Positions 8,001 to 15,436 of a DNA stretch of 64,000 bases are shown here, piece by piece. The stretch is from RGIG4608 sp045606265 (GTDB lineage Bacteria > Bacillota > Clostridia > Oscillospirales > CAG-272), in assembly GCA_045606265.1 (NCBI GenBank), contig JAZURO010000165.1:1-64000 (forward strand), written 5' to 3'. The notes beneath the pieces are model-generated. The model did no database searches, was not told the DNA's origin, and saw only the letters and a program-made list of their open reading frames with translations. The translations under genes and the position numbers were made by a program. The first letter of the stretch is position 1, and every line of letters starts with the position of its first letter.

Positions 8001-8901
8001 GCCAATTTATGTACCGCAGGATGAAGCTACACGCATTATCGAAGCTCTGAGATCACAAATTCTCAACTCGAAGTGCTATGGTAGCATTGACATCCGCCAG
8101 AATTTTAAGAGCGACGACAGATGTGCGTTGCTTTACTTCACGCCTATGGCGTGGATTAAGATGACGGCTCTCGTCGCTGAATTTTCTACGGAGGTTCAGT
8201 GGCACGGCTTAGTCAGACGTCTTTCAGAGTGTGAGTTCGAGATTTATGATATTCTCGTTCCTCCTCACACCGTCACAGCGGCGACTGTTACGTCCGATCA
8301 GGAGAAGTATTCCAATTGGATTAACGGTCTCGATGATGAGACCTTTAACGCCCTTCGTTTTCACGGACATTCTCACGTAGATATGGCGGTATCTCCATCC
8401 GTCACGGATACTGATTATCGTAAGGATGTCATCACACAACTTCCCAAACCCGACGCCAATAATGATACGTTCTACATTTTCCTTATCATCAATAAGCGTC
8501 ACGATTGGAGCGCGGAAATCTACGATTTGACGTACAATGCTCTGTACTCGACGACTGCTAAGGAAATTGATATGATGGTGATGCTCGACGATGGCGATAC
8601 CGTTGACAACTTCGTTTCTGAGGCAAAGAAAGTTGCCGTTCAATCGGTTTCCTCTTACGGCGGCAAGAACTACGGTAGCTCTTACAGTGGATATGGAAAC
8701 TCATATGGTGGCTCGTACGGAGGGAATTCGTATGGCGGTTCTCAGAAGCCGACGGGCACAACTCCGTCCGCAGCGGGTACTGGATACAGTAAAAAAAACG
8801 ACACAAAAAGCACAAGCGCAAGAGATGACGACGATGATTACTACGGGGTTGACGAAGACCCGAGTGATCCGTTCTACTCGAGAGAATGGGGGTGGCACTA
8901 A
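7993..8901 (+). CDS. JAB/JAMM metalloprotease (deubiquitinase-like), 302 aa
   Basis: The full JAMM zinc motif is present: H126-x-H128, then S136-x2-D139 (HSH...PSVTD). E62-like glutamates precede it. JAB enzymes cut isopeptide bonds or trim the C-terminus of Ub-like proteins. Residues ~215-255 are a Gly/Tyr/Ser low-complexity tract (repeats of GYGNSYGGS type), an unusual disordered linker, followed by an acidic tail. The stop overlaps the E1 start (TAATG), so the two are translationally coupled. Confidence 0.85.
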   Translation: MAKPIYVPQDEATRIIEALRSQILNSKCYGSIDIRQNFKSDDRCALLYFTPMAWIKMTALVAEFSTEVQWHGLVRRLSECEFEIYDILVPPHTVTAATVTSDQEKYSNWINGLDDETFNALRFHGHSHVDMAVSPSVTDTDYRKDVITQLPKPDANNDTFYIFLIINKRHDWSAEIYDLTYNALYSTTAKEIDMMVMLDDGDTVDNFVSEAKKVAVQSVSSYGGKNYGSSYSGYGNSYGGSYGGNSYGGSQKPTGTTPSAAGTGYSKKNDTKSTSARDDDDDYYGVDEDPSDPFYSREWGWH

Positions 8902-9572
8902 TGGATTTAACCAAGTCTATCGAATACTTTGACCCGGTCAATGTGCGTGGCAAGTGCCACATCATCGGGTGCGGTAGTGTAGGATCCACTATCGCGGAAA
9001 ATCTTGCAAGACTCGGCGTGACGAAATTCGTCCTTTATGATTTCGATATTGTCGAGCCGCACAACCTTGCAAATCAGATGTTCGTACAGAACGACGTCAA
9101 GAAACCCAAGGTTGAAGCAGTTAAGAAAATTATCTGTGATATCAACCCCGAAGCGGAAAGCACCATTGAGGTGTTCGGGCAGGGATACACAGACCAGAAG
9201 CTCAACGGTTATGTGTTCCTTGCCGTTGATAATATCGACTTGAGACGTGAAATCTGTGAGAAAAATCGTATGAATAAGGCAATCAAAGCCGTCTTTGATT
9301 TCAGAACGCGTCTTGAAGACGCACAGCATTACGCCGCAGACTGGGGCGATATGCGTCAGGTGGACAATCTTATCAAGTCGATGGCTTTCTCTCACGACGA
9401 AGCACACGAGGCTACTCCCGTAACAGCCTGCGGCACAGAGCTCGGTGTCGCCCCTACGGTTAGGGTAATTTGTGCTCTCGGCGTTACAAACTTTATGAAC
9501 CTCATTCGTGGCGGTGAGTTGCAGAAGATCGTTGTCTGCAATCCCTTCGCTATGGATATTATGACGATGTAA
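8901..9572 (+). CDS. E1/ThiF-like adenylyltransferase (223 aa)
   Basis: The start at 8901 overlaps the JAB stop. The nucleotide loop IIGCGSVGSTIAENLARLG, the acidic DFDIVEPHNLANQ segment and FLAVDN follow the ThiF/E1 order. TACGTELG near residue 180 may hold the reactive Cys. E1-like enzymes adenylate the C-terminus of a Ub-like protein and pass it to an E2. It is minimal in size, without extra domains, and is the last gene of the Ub-like operon. Confidence 0.88.
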   Translation: MDLTKSIEYFDPVNVRGKCHIIGCGSVGSTIAENLARLGVTKFVLYDFDIVEPHNLANQMFVQNDVKKPKVEAVKKIICDINPEAESTIEVFGQGYTDQKLNGYVFLAVDNIDLRREICEKNRMNKAIKAVFDFRTRLEDAQHYAADWGDMRQVDNLIKSMAFSHDEAHEATPVTACGTELGVAPTVRVICALGVTNFMNLIRGGELQKIVVCNPFAMDIMTM

Positions 9573-9591
9573 TTCGTTGAGGAGAACATAT

Positions 9592-10032
9592 ATGAAGCGT
9601 GTCGAAATATTCACAGACGGGGCGTGCTCTGGAAACCCCGGAAGTGGTGGTTGGGGAGCCGTATTAAGGTACGGCTCCGCAATCAAAGAATTATCGGGGT
9701 TTAACCCAGACACGACGAACAACCGAATGGAGTTGACGGCTGCTATTCAAGCATTGTATGCACTAAGAGAGCCGTGCGAGGTTGTTTTGACAACCGACTC
9801 TCAGTACGTCGTAAACGGTATTGAGAAAGGTTGGGCTGAAAGCTGGAAGGCAAATGGTTGGAGAAAGTCCGACCGTAAGCCTGCCCAGAACTCAGATTTG
9901 TGGGAAGAACTCTTGTCGTTACTTAAGGTTCACAAAGTTAAATTTGTTTGGATTAAAGGACATAATGGTCATTCAGAAAACGAGCGCTGTGACCAACTTG
10001 CCGTAGAGGCTTACACCAACAATCAAAAATAA
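9592..10032 (+). CDS. rnhA: Ribonuclease HI
   Basis: 146 aa; the start at 9592 follows GAGGAG. The signature FTDGACSGNPGSGGWGAVL, then NNRMELTAAI, TTDSQYV and the C-terminal WIKGHNGHSENERCD give the D-E-D-D/H active site of RNase HI. It degrades RNA in RNA-DNA hybrids. Position directly upstream of a structured RNA and a reverse transcriptase suggests a part in cDNA handling, as for retrons, which use cellular RNase H, besides primer removal in replication. Confidence 0.95.
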   Translation: MKRVEIFTDGACSGNPGSGGWGAVLRYGSAIKELSGFNPDTTNNRMELTAAIQALYALREPCEVVLTTDSQYVVNGIEKGWAESWKANGWRKSDRKPAQNSDLWEELLSLLKVHKVKFVWIKGHNGHSENERCDQLAVEAYTNNQK

Positions 10033-10037
10033 AACAA

Positions 10038-10365
10038 TTCTGTAATGTTATTCTTGTTTCTTCGGACACAAGGCTTTGGGTTTTACCGAAAGTACCAAAA
10101 TGTCAAGAGATGGCAGCCCCAGTGGGACAGAAGGCGTGTCGCCTCCATCAGGGATAACGAGGTGCTCGGAGCAATTCCGTGCGGATAAGTGTCAACTAAA
10201 TATTAAATTTACCCCAATCTTACCCGTTCTCACCAAATCACACCCGTTCCCCCACTGCCTTGACCCCACTCGACCACCGTTTTAACCTTGCGATGACGAC
10301 GCAGAAGCTGCATCGCCGAACGCGGTGAGTCTCCAGACAGTCATCTGTACCTCGCGATTACAGAA
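10038..10365 (+). ncRNA. Repeated structured RNA, copy A (upstream of RT)
   Basis: 328 nt closed by TTCTGTAAT (10038-10046) and ATTACAGAA (10357-10365). Inside: TTGT...ACAA hairpin, a CTTTGGG...CGAAAG hairpin, then GTACCAAAATGTC, which aligns with copies B, C and D. The 3' half has GCGAT/ATCGC and CGCG/CGCG helices. The RT start codon follows 13 nt later. The inverted repeat flanking an RNA upstream of an RT recalls retron a1/a2, but a retron msr-msd is not proven. Confidence 0.75.
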
Positions 10366-10378
10366 AGAAAGGAACAAT

Positions 10379-11521
10379 ATGCCGTATGTTACCGTAAACG
10401 TCGAACCGAGAACGTATCAACTCACGTTCGACGATATCCTGAACGGATGTAGTGAGTCGGATTTTATGCCGGCGAAAGACACCAGAGACACGAGAACGTG
10501 GCTCACAAACAATATTAACCCTAATTTGATCGAAAAGACAAACTTCCGTGGTATGTATGAAGCTCTCGCGTCTTTTAACGAAAAGTATGCAGGTCTTATC
10601 AATACGGAAGACAAGTCTGTGCTGTATAGAAGTTTCAAAATTCCCAAAAGAAGTGGCGGTTTGCGTAAGATAGACGCTCCCCAAGACGATTTGATGAAGG
10701 CTTTGAGGGAGCTGAAAGAAATTCTCGAAAAGAAATTCTACGCATCCTATCACACCACGGCTTTTGCGTATGTTGCCGGCAGAAGCACGATTGATAGCGT
10801 AAAGCGCCACCAAACGAATAACTCCAGATGGTTCTTGAAACTCGACGCAAAAGGTTTCTTTCCGTCCACGACGGAGAAGTTTTTAATGGATATGCTCTGC
10901 GAGCTCTATCCGTTTTGTGTGTTCGTAAATTATGATTACGGATACAGAGAGGCGCTCCAAAAAGCATTATCGCTTTGTTTCCTGAATGGCGGTTTGCCGC
11001 AAGGAACGCCAACCAGTCCAATGCTGACGAATATGATGATGATTCCTATCGATCACGCAATTGCGAAGATGTGTCGTGAATACAGTCCGCATCTTTGTTA
11101 TACAAGATACGCTGACGATATGCTGATTTCCAGTCAGTTCAGTTTTCATTGGACGGATGTACAGAACAAGATAACCGACATTTTCAATCAGTTCTCGGCT
11201 CCGTTTACGCTTAACGCCGAAAAGACCAGATATGGTTCTTCGGCGGGAAGAAACTGGAACTTGGGAGTTATGCTTAACAAAGAAAACAAGATTACAATCG
11301 GTCACGAAAAGAAAAAGGTCTTCAAAGCAATGATTTTCCAGTTTATGACTGACGATGCGAAAGGCATTGCTTGGGAACTCGAGGACGTACAGCATTTCCT
11401 CGGTCTCGTTGCTTACTACAAGATGGTAGAGGGCGAGGAGATCGACAAAATTATCAATGCGTACTCCGCAAAATTCAATAAAGATGTTTTAGCTACGGCG
11501 AAGGCTTTGCTTAATCCGTAA
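10379..11521 (+). CDS. Stand-alone reverse transcriptase, retron/UG type (380 aa)
   Basis: The start at 10379 follows AAAGGAAC; the upstream frame runs through RNA copy A. RT blocks: IPKRSGGLRKIDAP (block 1-2), WFLKLDAKGFFPS (block 3), GLPQGTPTSPMLTN (block 4) and catalytic YADD at 244-247. After block 5 comes RNWNLGVMLNKENKITIG, in the place where retron RTs have VTG-type residues. No intron maturase or endonuclease domain is seen. It differs clearly from the DGR RT at 15437. Flanked by RNAs A and B. Confidence 0.85.
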   Translation: MPYVTVNVEPRTYQLTFDDILNGCSESDFMPAKDTRDTRTWLTNNINPNLIEKTNFRGMYEALASFNEKYAGLINTEDKSVLYRSFKIPKRSGGLRKIDAPQDDLMKALRELKEILEKKFYASYHTTAFAYVAGRSTIDSVKRHQTNNSRWFLKLDAKGFFPSTTEKFLMDMLCELYPFCVFVNYDYGYREALQKALSLCFLNGGLPQGTPTSPMLTNMMMIPIDHAIAKMCREYSPHLCYTRYADDMLISSQFSFHWTDVQNKITDIFNQFSAPFTLNAEKTRYGSSAGRNWNLGVMLNKENKITIGHEKKKVFKAMIFQFMTDDAKGIAWELEDVQHFLGLVAYYKMVEGEEIDKIINAYSAKFNKDVLATAKALLNP

Positions 11522-11760
11522 TTAAACATAATTATCCGTCTGGATAGGTCTTTCTATCACATACATATTCCCCTTATTTGATAGAGCATCTGGTTATACC
11601 GAATGCAATACAACGATGATTACTAAAAAATTCGCTCCTCAGACGAAGAACAAATTTTTGCAGGGCAAAAATTAGTTCTACGACAGAGGAGGAATTTTCA
11701 AGAAAAATTCTTTCAAGCCAACAAGGCACCAAGAATTTTTGAGTATCTTGACGGATACAG
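11522..11760 (+). ncRNA. Structured untranslated stretch after RT
   Basis: There is no supported ORF. TCTATCA/TGATAGA forms one hairpin. A long compound hairpin spans 11635-11691: CTCCTC/GAGGAG outer, GAAC/GTTC middle, AATTTTTGC/GCAAAAATT inner with loop AGG. It is followed by GAATTTT caag AAAAATTC. It could be the 3' UTR of the RT, a terminator region, or part of an RNA used by the RT. Confidence 0.45.
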
Positions 11761-12082
11761 CTTACAATCGCTATTATCATTAACTTTGTTTGATGATGCG
11801 TTTGATGATATCAAACGTGACACAATGTCCGAAGAACCGAGGCGGGCGAGAGCCGGCTTCCGAAGGAAGACGTTGGCGCAGCACATTGCTGGAGAACCGT
11901 TTGCCACAGGAAACCGCTCGCGAATGCAAAAAAATTATATCAATTTACAAAGTTTTGCTATGGTTTTCCGACCAAAGCAACGAAAACCATTGAACTCGAT
12001 ACTTTCAAAGACATCAATTGAGCTGAAATACTTCTTCAGAAAAGATCCTTTCTGATGAGCTTCAACCGCGTTGGATTGTAAG
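11761..12082 (+). ncRNA. Repeated structured RNA, copy B
   Basis: 322 nt closed by CTTACAATC (11761-11769) and GATTGTAAG (12074-12082). Hairpin GTTTGA tgata TCAAAC (11800-11816) is followed by GTGACACAATGTC (11817-11829). The 3' domain has ATGGTTTTC/GAAAACCAT. Same architecture as copies A, C and D, with different sequence but preserved pairing. Confidence 0.75.
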
Positions 12083-12118
12083 GAATAAAAAAACAAGCAA
12101 ATAGTGAAAGGAGAATTT

Positions 12119-12310
12119 ATGAGCAGAAAATACACATACGAAGGTGCGGTTTACGCTTTCGATAATCTGGCTGCGAGACATTGGAAAGCATCAACTTGGG
12201 CTGTTTCAGAAGCACGAGCAATATCCAATCTCAAGTATCGTTTTAGGCAATCAGCAGGAATGGTACATCATACTCCAATCACGTTTGACGGGAGATTGAC
12301 AGTCTCGTAA
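12119..12310 (+). CDS. Small phage protein of unknown function (63 aa)
   Basis: The ATG at 12119 follows GAAAGGAG. The product MSRKYTYEGAVYAFDN... is rich in aromatic and basic residues. It is of a type common in Firmicute phage accessory regions, and I know no function. First gene after RNA copy B; the YubB-like gene follows 10 nt after its stop. Confidence 0.65.
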   Translation: MSRKYTYEGAVYAFDNLAARHWKASTWAVSEARAISNLKYRFRQSAGMVHHTPITFDGRLTVS

Positions 12311-12320
12311 AGGAGGAGTA

Positions 12321-13133
12321 ATGCCAAACTGGGTACAAAACGAAATTATTTTTGAAAATATCGGTGACGAAAAAGTTGCGGCGTTAGTCCGCGAGTTAAA
12401 GTTATCGACAGAAAACGGCGAACGAGCGTTTGATTTTAACAAGCTCATTCCTATGCCTGAGTCTCTGAATATTGAGTCGGGCTCAAATACAGACAGAGCG
12501 ATTGCTTATTATGTTACGGAACGGTTGACGATTCCTGTCGAGCAAACAAACCTTTCTGGGTTGATCTCCAATTGCTTTAGCAACGACTGGGCTAACGAAG
12601 TTGTCTCTCGGCTCAAGAATGAAACAGAGACGTCTCCCGAGGTATGGGACAAACTTTACGAAAACGGTAAGCAGTATATGTATAACCGAGAGCATTACGG
12701 TTGTTACACTTGGTTTGACTGGTGTCGTCGTAACTGGGGTACAAAGTGGAATGCCTGTAACGCTGAATGGAGTCTTGATGATGGAATGTTGGTGTTTCAG
12801 ACCGCTTGGTCTGCGCCATTCCCGATTATTGAGGCTTTGGCTGAAAAATATCCCGACCTTGATTTCACGCACCGTTGGGCTGATGAAGATATCGGAAATA
12901 ACTGCGGACAGATGTGGTATAGCGAGGGATGTGGAAGTGAGCTTGATGTAGAGGACAGCCGTGCGTTAGCAATGGACATATGGGGATATACAGAAGACGA
13001 CTTCGAGGAAGACGAGTGGGAAGACGACACGGACGATGAAGCGGAAGAGGATATGCCAGTATGCACAGAAGAACCAGATGTAGAAGACAACGGTCTTAGC
13101 TGGGAAGATGTAATTGGAATAACTTCTGGGTAA
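12321..13133 (+). CDS. YubB/Api92-like ferredoxin-fold protein (270 aa)
   Basis: Begins MPNWVQNEIIFENIG and contains FDFNKLIPMPESL, TWFDWCRRNWGTKWNA and YADEDIG-like HRWADEDIGNNCG. These are the hallmarks of the YubB ferredoxin-like domain family found on plasmids and phages. The C-terminal ~50 residues are strongly acidic (EDDFEEDEWEDDTDDEAEED). Molecular role unknown; it often travels with antirestriction genes, and here the next-but-one gene is ArdA-like. RBS AAAGGAGGAG. Confidence 0.8.
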   Translation: MPNWVQNEIIFENIGDEKVAALVRELKLSTENGERAFDFNKLIPMPESLNIESGSNTDRAIAYYVTERLTIPVEQTNLSGLISNCFSNDWANEVVSRLKNETETSPEVWDKLYENGKQYMYNREHYGCYTWFDWCRRNWGTKWNACNAEWSLDDGMLVFQTAWSAPFPIIEALAEKYPDLDFTHRWADEDIGNNCGQMWYSEGCGSELDVEDSRALAMDIWGYTEDDFEEDEWEDDTDDEAEEDMPVCTEEPDVEDNGLSWEDVIGITSG

Positions 13134-13144
13134 CGGAGGTGCGT

Positions 13145-13675
13145 ATGAAGGAACATACGATATATCTACGGTTAATGCCGTGCGGAAAGTTTGCGAAGCT
13201 CGGCAAATACTTCAGAAAAAGCACAAGGTGTCTGCAATTTGAAGTAAGTTTGACAGAAAAGAATGTGATTCGGTATGACACTTTGCAGGCAGACAATATA
13301 CCAGTTCTTAGTATATGTGCCTCGCCGCGAAAAGGCAGATATGGAGATCAATGCATCGAACGAATAGTCGAATTGTATCGAGAAAGAGTGCCAGAACTTG
13401 AGCTTGCGTCTTTCGATAGGCTCGTTAGGATATGGAGAGAGTATCATCTTAACGATTTAACCGCTGGAACACAAGTCCAAGAGTTAGCTCTGAGAGAATG
13501 GAAGAAACAAAATAAATATGATTACTCTGCTGCAAGGGCGTACCTAAAAGAAATCGGTCTGGAAAACGATAGAGGGTTTATATATGGTACACAATGGTTA
13601 GCGCGACCGATCCCACAAGAAGATGTGAGTTTTTTGGAAAAGCTGATAGTTGAATGGGCGGAAGACGAGAGGTGA
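13145..13675 (+). CDS. Phage protein of unknown function (176 aa)
   Basis: The ATG at 13145 follows CGGAGG. The product MKEHTIYLRLMPCGKF... contains a C-terminal block NDLTAGTQVQELALREW...FIYGTQWLARPIPQED that I recognise as recurring in Firmicute phage hypothetical proteins, but its function is not known to me. It sits between the YubB-like and ArdA-like genes in one transcription unit. Confidence 0.7.
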   Translation: MKEHTIYLRLMPCGKFAKLGKYFRKSTRCLQFEVSLTEKNVIRYDTLQADNIPVLSICASPRKGRYGDQCIERIVELYRERVPELELASFDRLVRIWREYHLNDLTAGTQVQELALREWKKQNKYDYSAARAYLKEIGLENDRGFIYGTQWLARPIPQEDVSFLEKLIVEWAEDER

Positions 13676-13677
13676 AT

Positions 13678-14214
13678 ATGATAAATACTTATTCCAAACT
13701 GCTAATAGGAAGCAGTAATCGTCAAGTCGCACCGAGGTGGATTGACTTACCATTTACGGAAGACGAATTCAACGAGATGTTGGAAGAAATGGGAATTGAT
13801 CCAGACGCAGAGTACGACTTTGACAGTTTGATGGCTGGAGATAGTCCGTCAGACACATATGAAGTTTTGGACTTTAGTTCCGAGATTTTAACTCAGTCCG
13901 ACTGCGAAGATCCATACAGTGCGAGCGACTTAGTTGAACGCATTGAGGATTTGCAGGACTACGAATATGACGCAATGGTTGCGTTAATAGACAGCGAAGG
14001 ATATTCGTTGGAAGAGGCAATCGACAAAGTTGAGGACGGAGATGTCGATTTCTATCCGAGAACTACTTTGACCGAACTTGCTGAGCAATTCGCTGACGAT
14101 GGAATGTTTAGCAAGGAAACACTTCTTGAATGTATAGACTACGAAAAGCTTGGGGAGTTACTAAGCGAAGATGGATATACGGAAGTGAACGGAGGTGTAC
14201 TCCGTGTTTCTTAA
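13678..14214 (+). CDS. ArdA-like antirestriction protein (178 aa)
   Basis: Starts 2 nt after the previous stop. It is very acidic throughout, with WIDLPFTEDEFNEMLEEMGI near the N-terminus, a central EYDAMVALIDSEGYSLEEAI and DGDVDFYPRTTLTELAEQF. This is the layout of ArdA proteins, elongated DNA mimics that bind type I restriction enzymes. Alternatively it is another acidic phage protein; no catalytic motif is seen. Its partner genes fit an early anti-restriction role. Confidence 0.5.
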   Translation: MINTYSKLLIGSSNRQVAPRWIDLPFTEDEFNEMLEEMGIDPDAEYDFDSLMAGDSPSDTYEVLDFSSEILTQSDCEDPYSASDLVERIEDLQDYEYDAMVALIDSEGYSLEEAIDKVEDGDVDFYPRTTLTELAEQFADDGMFSKETLLECIDYEKLGELLSEDGYTEVNGGVLRVS

Positions 14215-14242
14215 AAATTTTTTACATAACAGGAGAAAATCA

Positions 14243-14845
14243 ATGAGAGTTGAGATTGTAAACAACGCGCCCAACGTAAGGGTAACAACGAGCGAGAATG
14301 ACGGTACTGTTATTATCACATTATCTCCCGAGGGGTGTAAGGCTCTTGGAGAGCACGAGCCCGGGGCGATTATTAAGCTCGGCAAAAGAGAATACATCGT
14401 TCTTCAGCATTTGAATGGTGTTACGGCGGTTATCGCCAAGGATTTCGTTAAGAAGATGGCATTCGGAAAGACGGGCGATTATCTCAACAGCGATATCCGT
14501 GCCTACCTGAATAACGATTTCTATAAGGAAATCGCAGGTGCTGTAGGTAAGGAAAATATCGTGAAGCATCAGACAGATTTGACGGCTGATGACGGAACGG
14601 GAGTAAAAATTTGTGAAGACTATGTGTCTATTCTGACGACAGAAAGATACAGAGCGTACAGAAAGTTCCTACCCGCATACGGAAGTTGGTGGTATACGGC
14701 GACAAGAGTAAGTGCAGATGTGGATGGATATGCTCGTCGCGTTTGCTTCGTCTACTCGGATGGCGTTCTGCGCTGGAGCTACTGCGACGATGGCAACGGC
14801 GGCGTTCGCCCGTTTGTTGTCTTGAAATCTTCTCTCTTGATTTAA
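14243..14845 (+). CDS. DGR variable protein 2 (adjacent target), 200 aa
   Basis: The ATG at 14243 follows ACAGGAG. Same fold as the protein at 3103: IIKLGKREYIVLQ..., SDIRAYLNNDFYKEI, SWWYTATR, GGVRPFVVLKS. It lacks the Cys-rich N-terminal domain. Codons in 14732-14814 differ from the template at 11 positions, ten of them adenines. It is followed at once by the Avd-like gene, template and RT, so this is the cis target of the DGR. No signal peptide; its ligand and location are unknown. Confidence 0.88.
   Translation: MRVEIVNNAPNVRVTTSENDGTVIITLSPEGCKALGEHEPGAIIKLGKREYIVLQHLNGVTAVIAKDFVKKMAFGKTGDYLNSDIRAYLNNDFYKEIAGAVGKENIVKHQTDLTADDGTGVKICEDYVSILTTERYRAYRKFLPAYGSWWYTATRVSADVDGYARRVCFVYSDGVLRWSYCDDGNGGVRPFVVLKSSLLI
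14732..14814 (+). other. DGR variable repeat VR2
   Basis: 83 bp colinear with the template. Changes include AAC to CGC (twice), TAC to TTC, AAC to TAC, AAC to AGC, AAT to GAT. One change is not at an adenine: a template GAC reads TAC. The 3' A-free end matches the template exactly. Confidence 0.92.
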
Positions 14846-14851
14846 CACACT

Positions 14852-15214
14852 ATGCCAGAAACAACATTTGAAATTGCGGGAAAAAGCGAGGCACTATACT
14901 TCTCGATTTTTGACATAACCACCAATCGGAGTCATTATCCCGTTAAATTTCAAAGATTGGCTACTCGGCTCCAAGAATATGCGCTTGACATTCATAGTGA
15001 AATACTTGACGCAAACGGATACAGAGCCGATACGCCGCAACACAAAGCAAAGAGGTTTGAATTACAGACAAGCGCAATTACAAAGTGTAATAAGCTTGCG
15101 AGTCTCGTGAAGTACAGTCTTCACGCTAACCTCATTAGTTATGCCACAAGCGAGACGTGGGTTGGTTTGATCCACGACATTAAAAATATGACACTTGCTT
15201 GGCGGAAGACCTGA
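14852..15214 (+). CDS. Avd-like DGR accessory protein (120 aa)
   Basis: A basic, all-helical protein (about four helices: IFDITTNRSHYPVKFQRLATRLQEYAL, KAKRFELQTSAITKCNKLASLV, ISYATSETWVGLIHDIKNM) between the variable protein and the template, exactly where avd lies in DGRs. Avd forms a pentamer that binds the RT and template RNA. Sequence identity of Avd proteins is low, so the call rests mainly on size, charge, helicity and position. It has almost no ribosome site and may be coupled to the gene upstream. Confidence 0.7.
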   Translation: MPETTFEIAGKSEALYFSIFDITTNRSHYPVKFQRLATRLQEYALDIHSEILDANGYRADTPQHKAKRFELQTSAITKCNKLASLVKYSLHANLISYATSETWVGLIHDIKNMTLAWRKT

Positions 15215-15239
15215 TTGATGTTTTAGGCTATATGCTGAT

Positions 15240-15322
15240 GCTCGTAACGTTTGCTACGTCAACTCGAATGGCGTTCTGAACTGGAACGACTGCGACAATG
15301 ACAACGGCGGCGTTCGCCCGTT
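15240..15322 (+). other. DGR template repeat (TR)
   Basis: GCTCGTAACGTTTGC... to ...GGCGTTCGCCCGTT. It is rich in AAC/AAT/GAC codons in the frame shared with VR1 and VR2, which is the usual design so that adenine mutagenesis changes many residues without making stops. It lies between avd and the RT, on the same strand. VR1 and VR2 each have 11 differences from it. Confidence 0.93.
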
Positions 15323-15436
15323 CTGGTGGATAAGTGAGATCTATAAGCCATTTTGGTGGCTACAAGGAGTGCTCCACACTATCAAAAGAGCATATAACCT
15401 TTCTCACAAAATGTGGGATAAATACAAAGGAATAAT

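Noticed and set aside
10038..10365. Calling RNA copy A a retron msr-msd
   Set aside because: The flanking inverted repeat and RT fit, but no msd rod or branching guanosine context is evident, and three sister RNAs lack an RT. Kept as a hypothesis only.
10038..11521. Group II intron with its RT
   Set aside because: No domain V-like hairpin, no GUGYG 5' end, no maturase X domain or HNH domain, and no interrupted gene.
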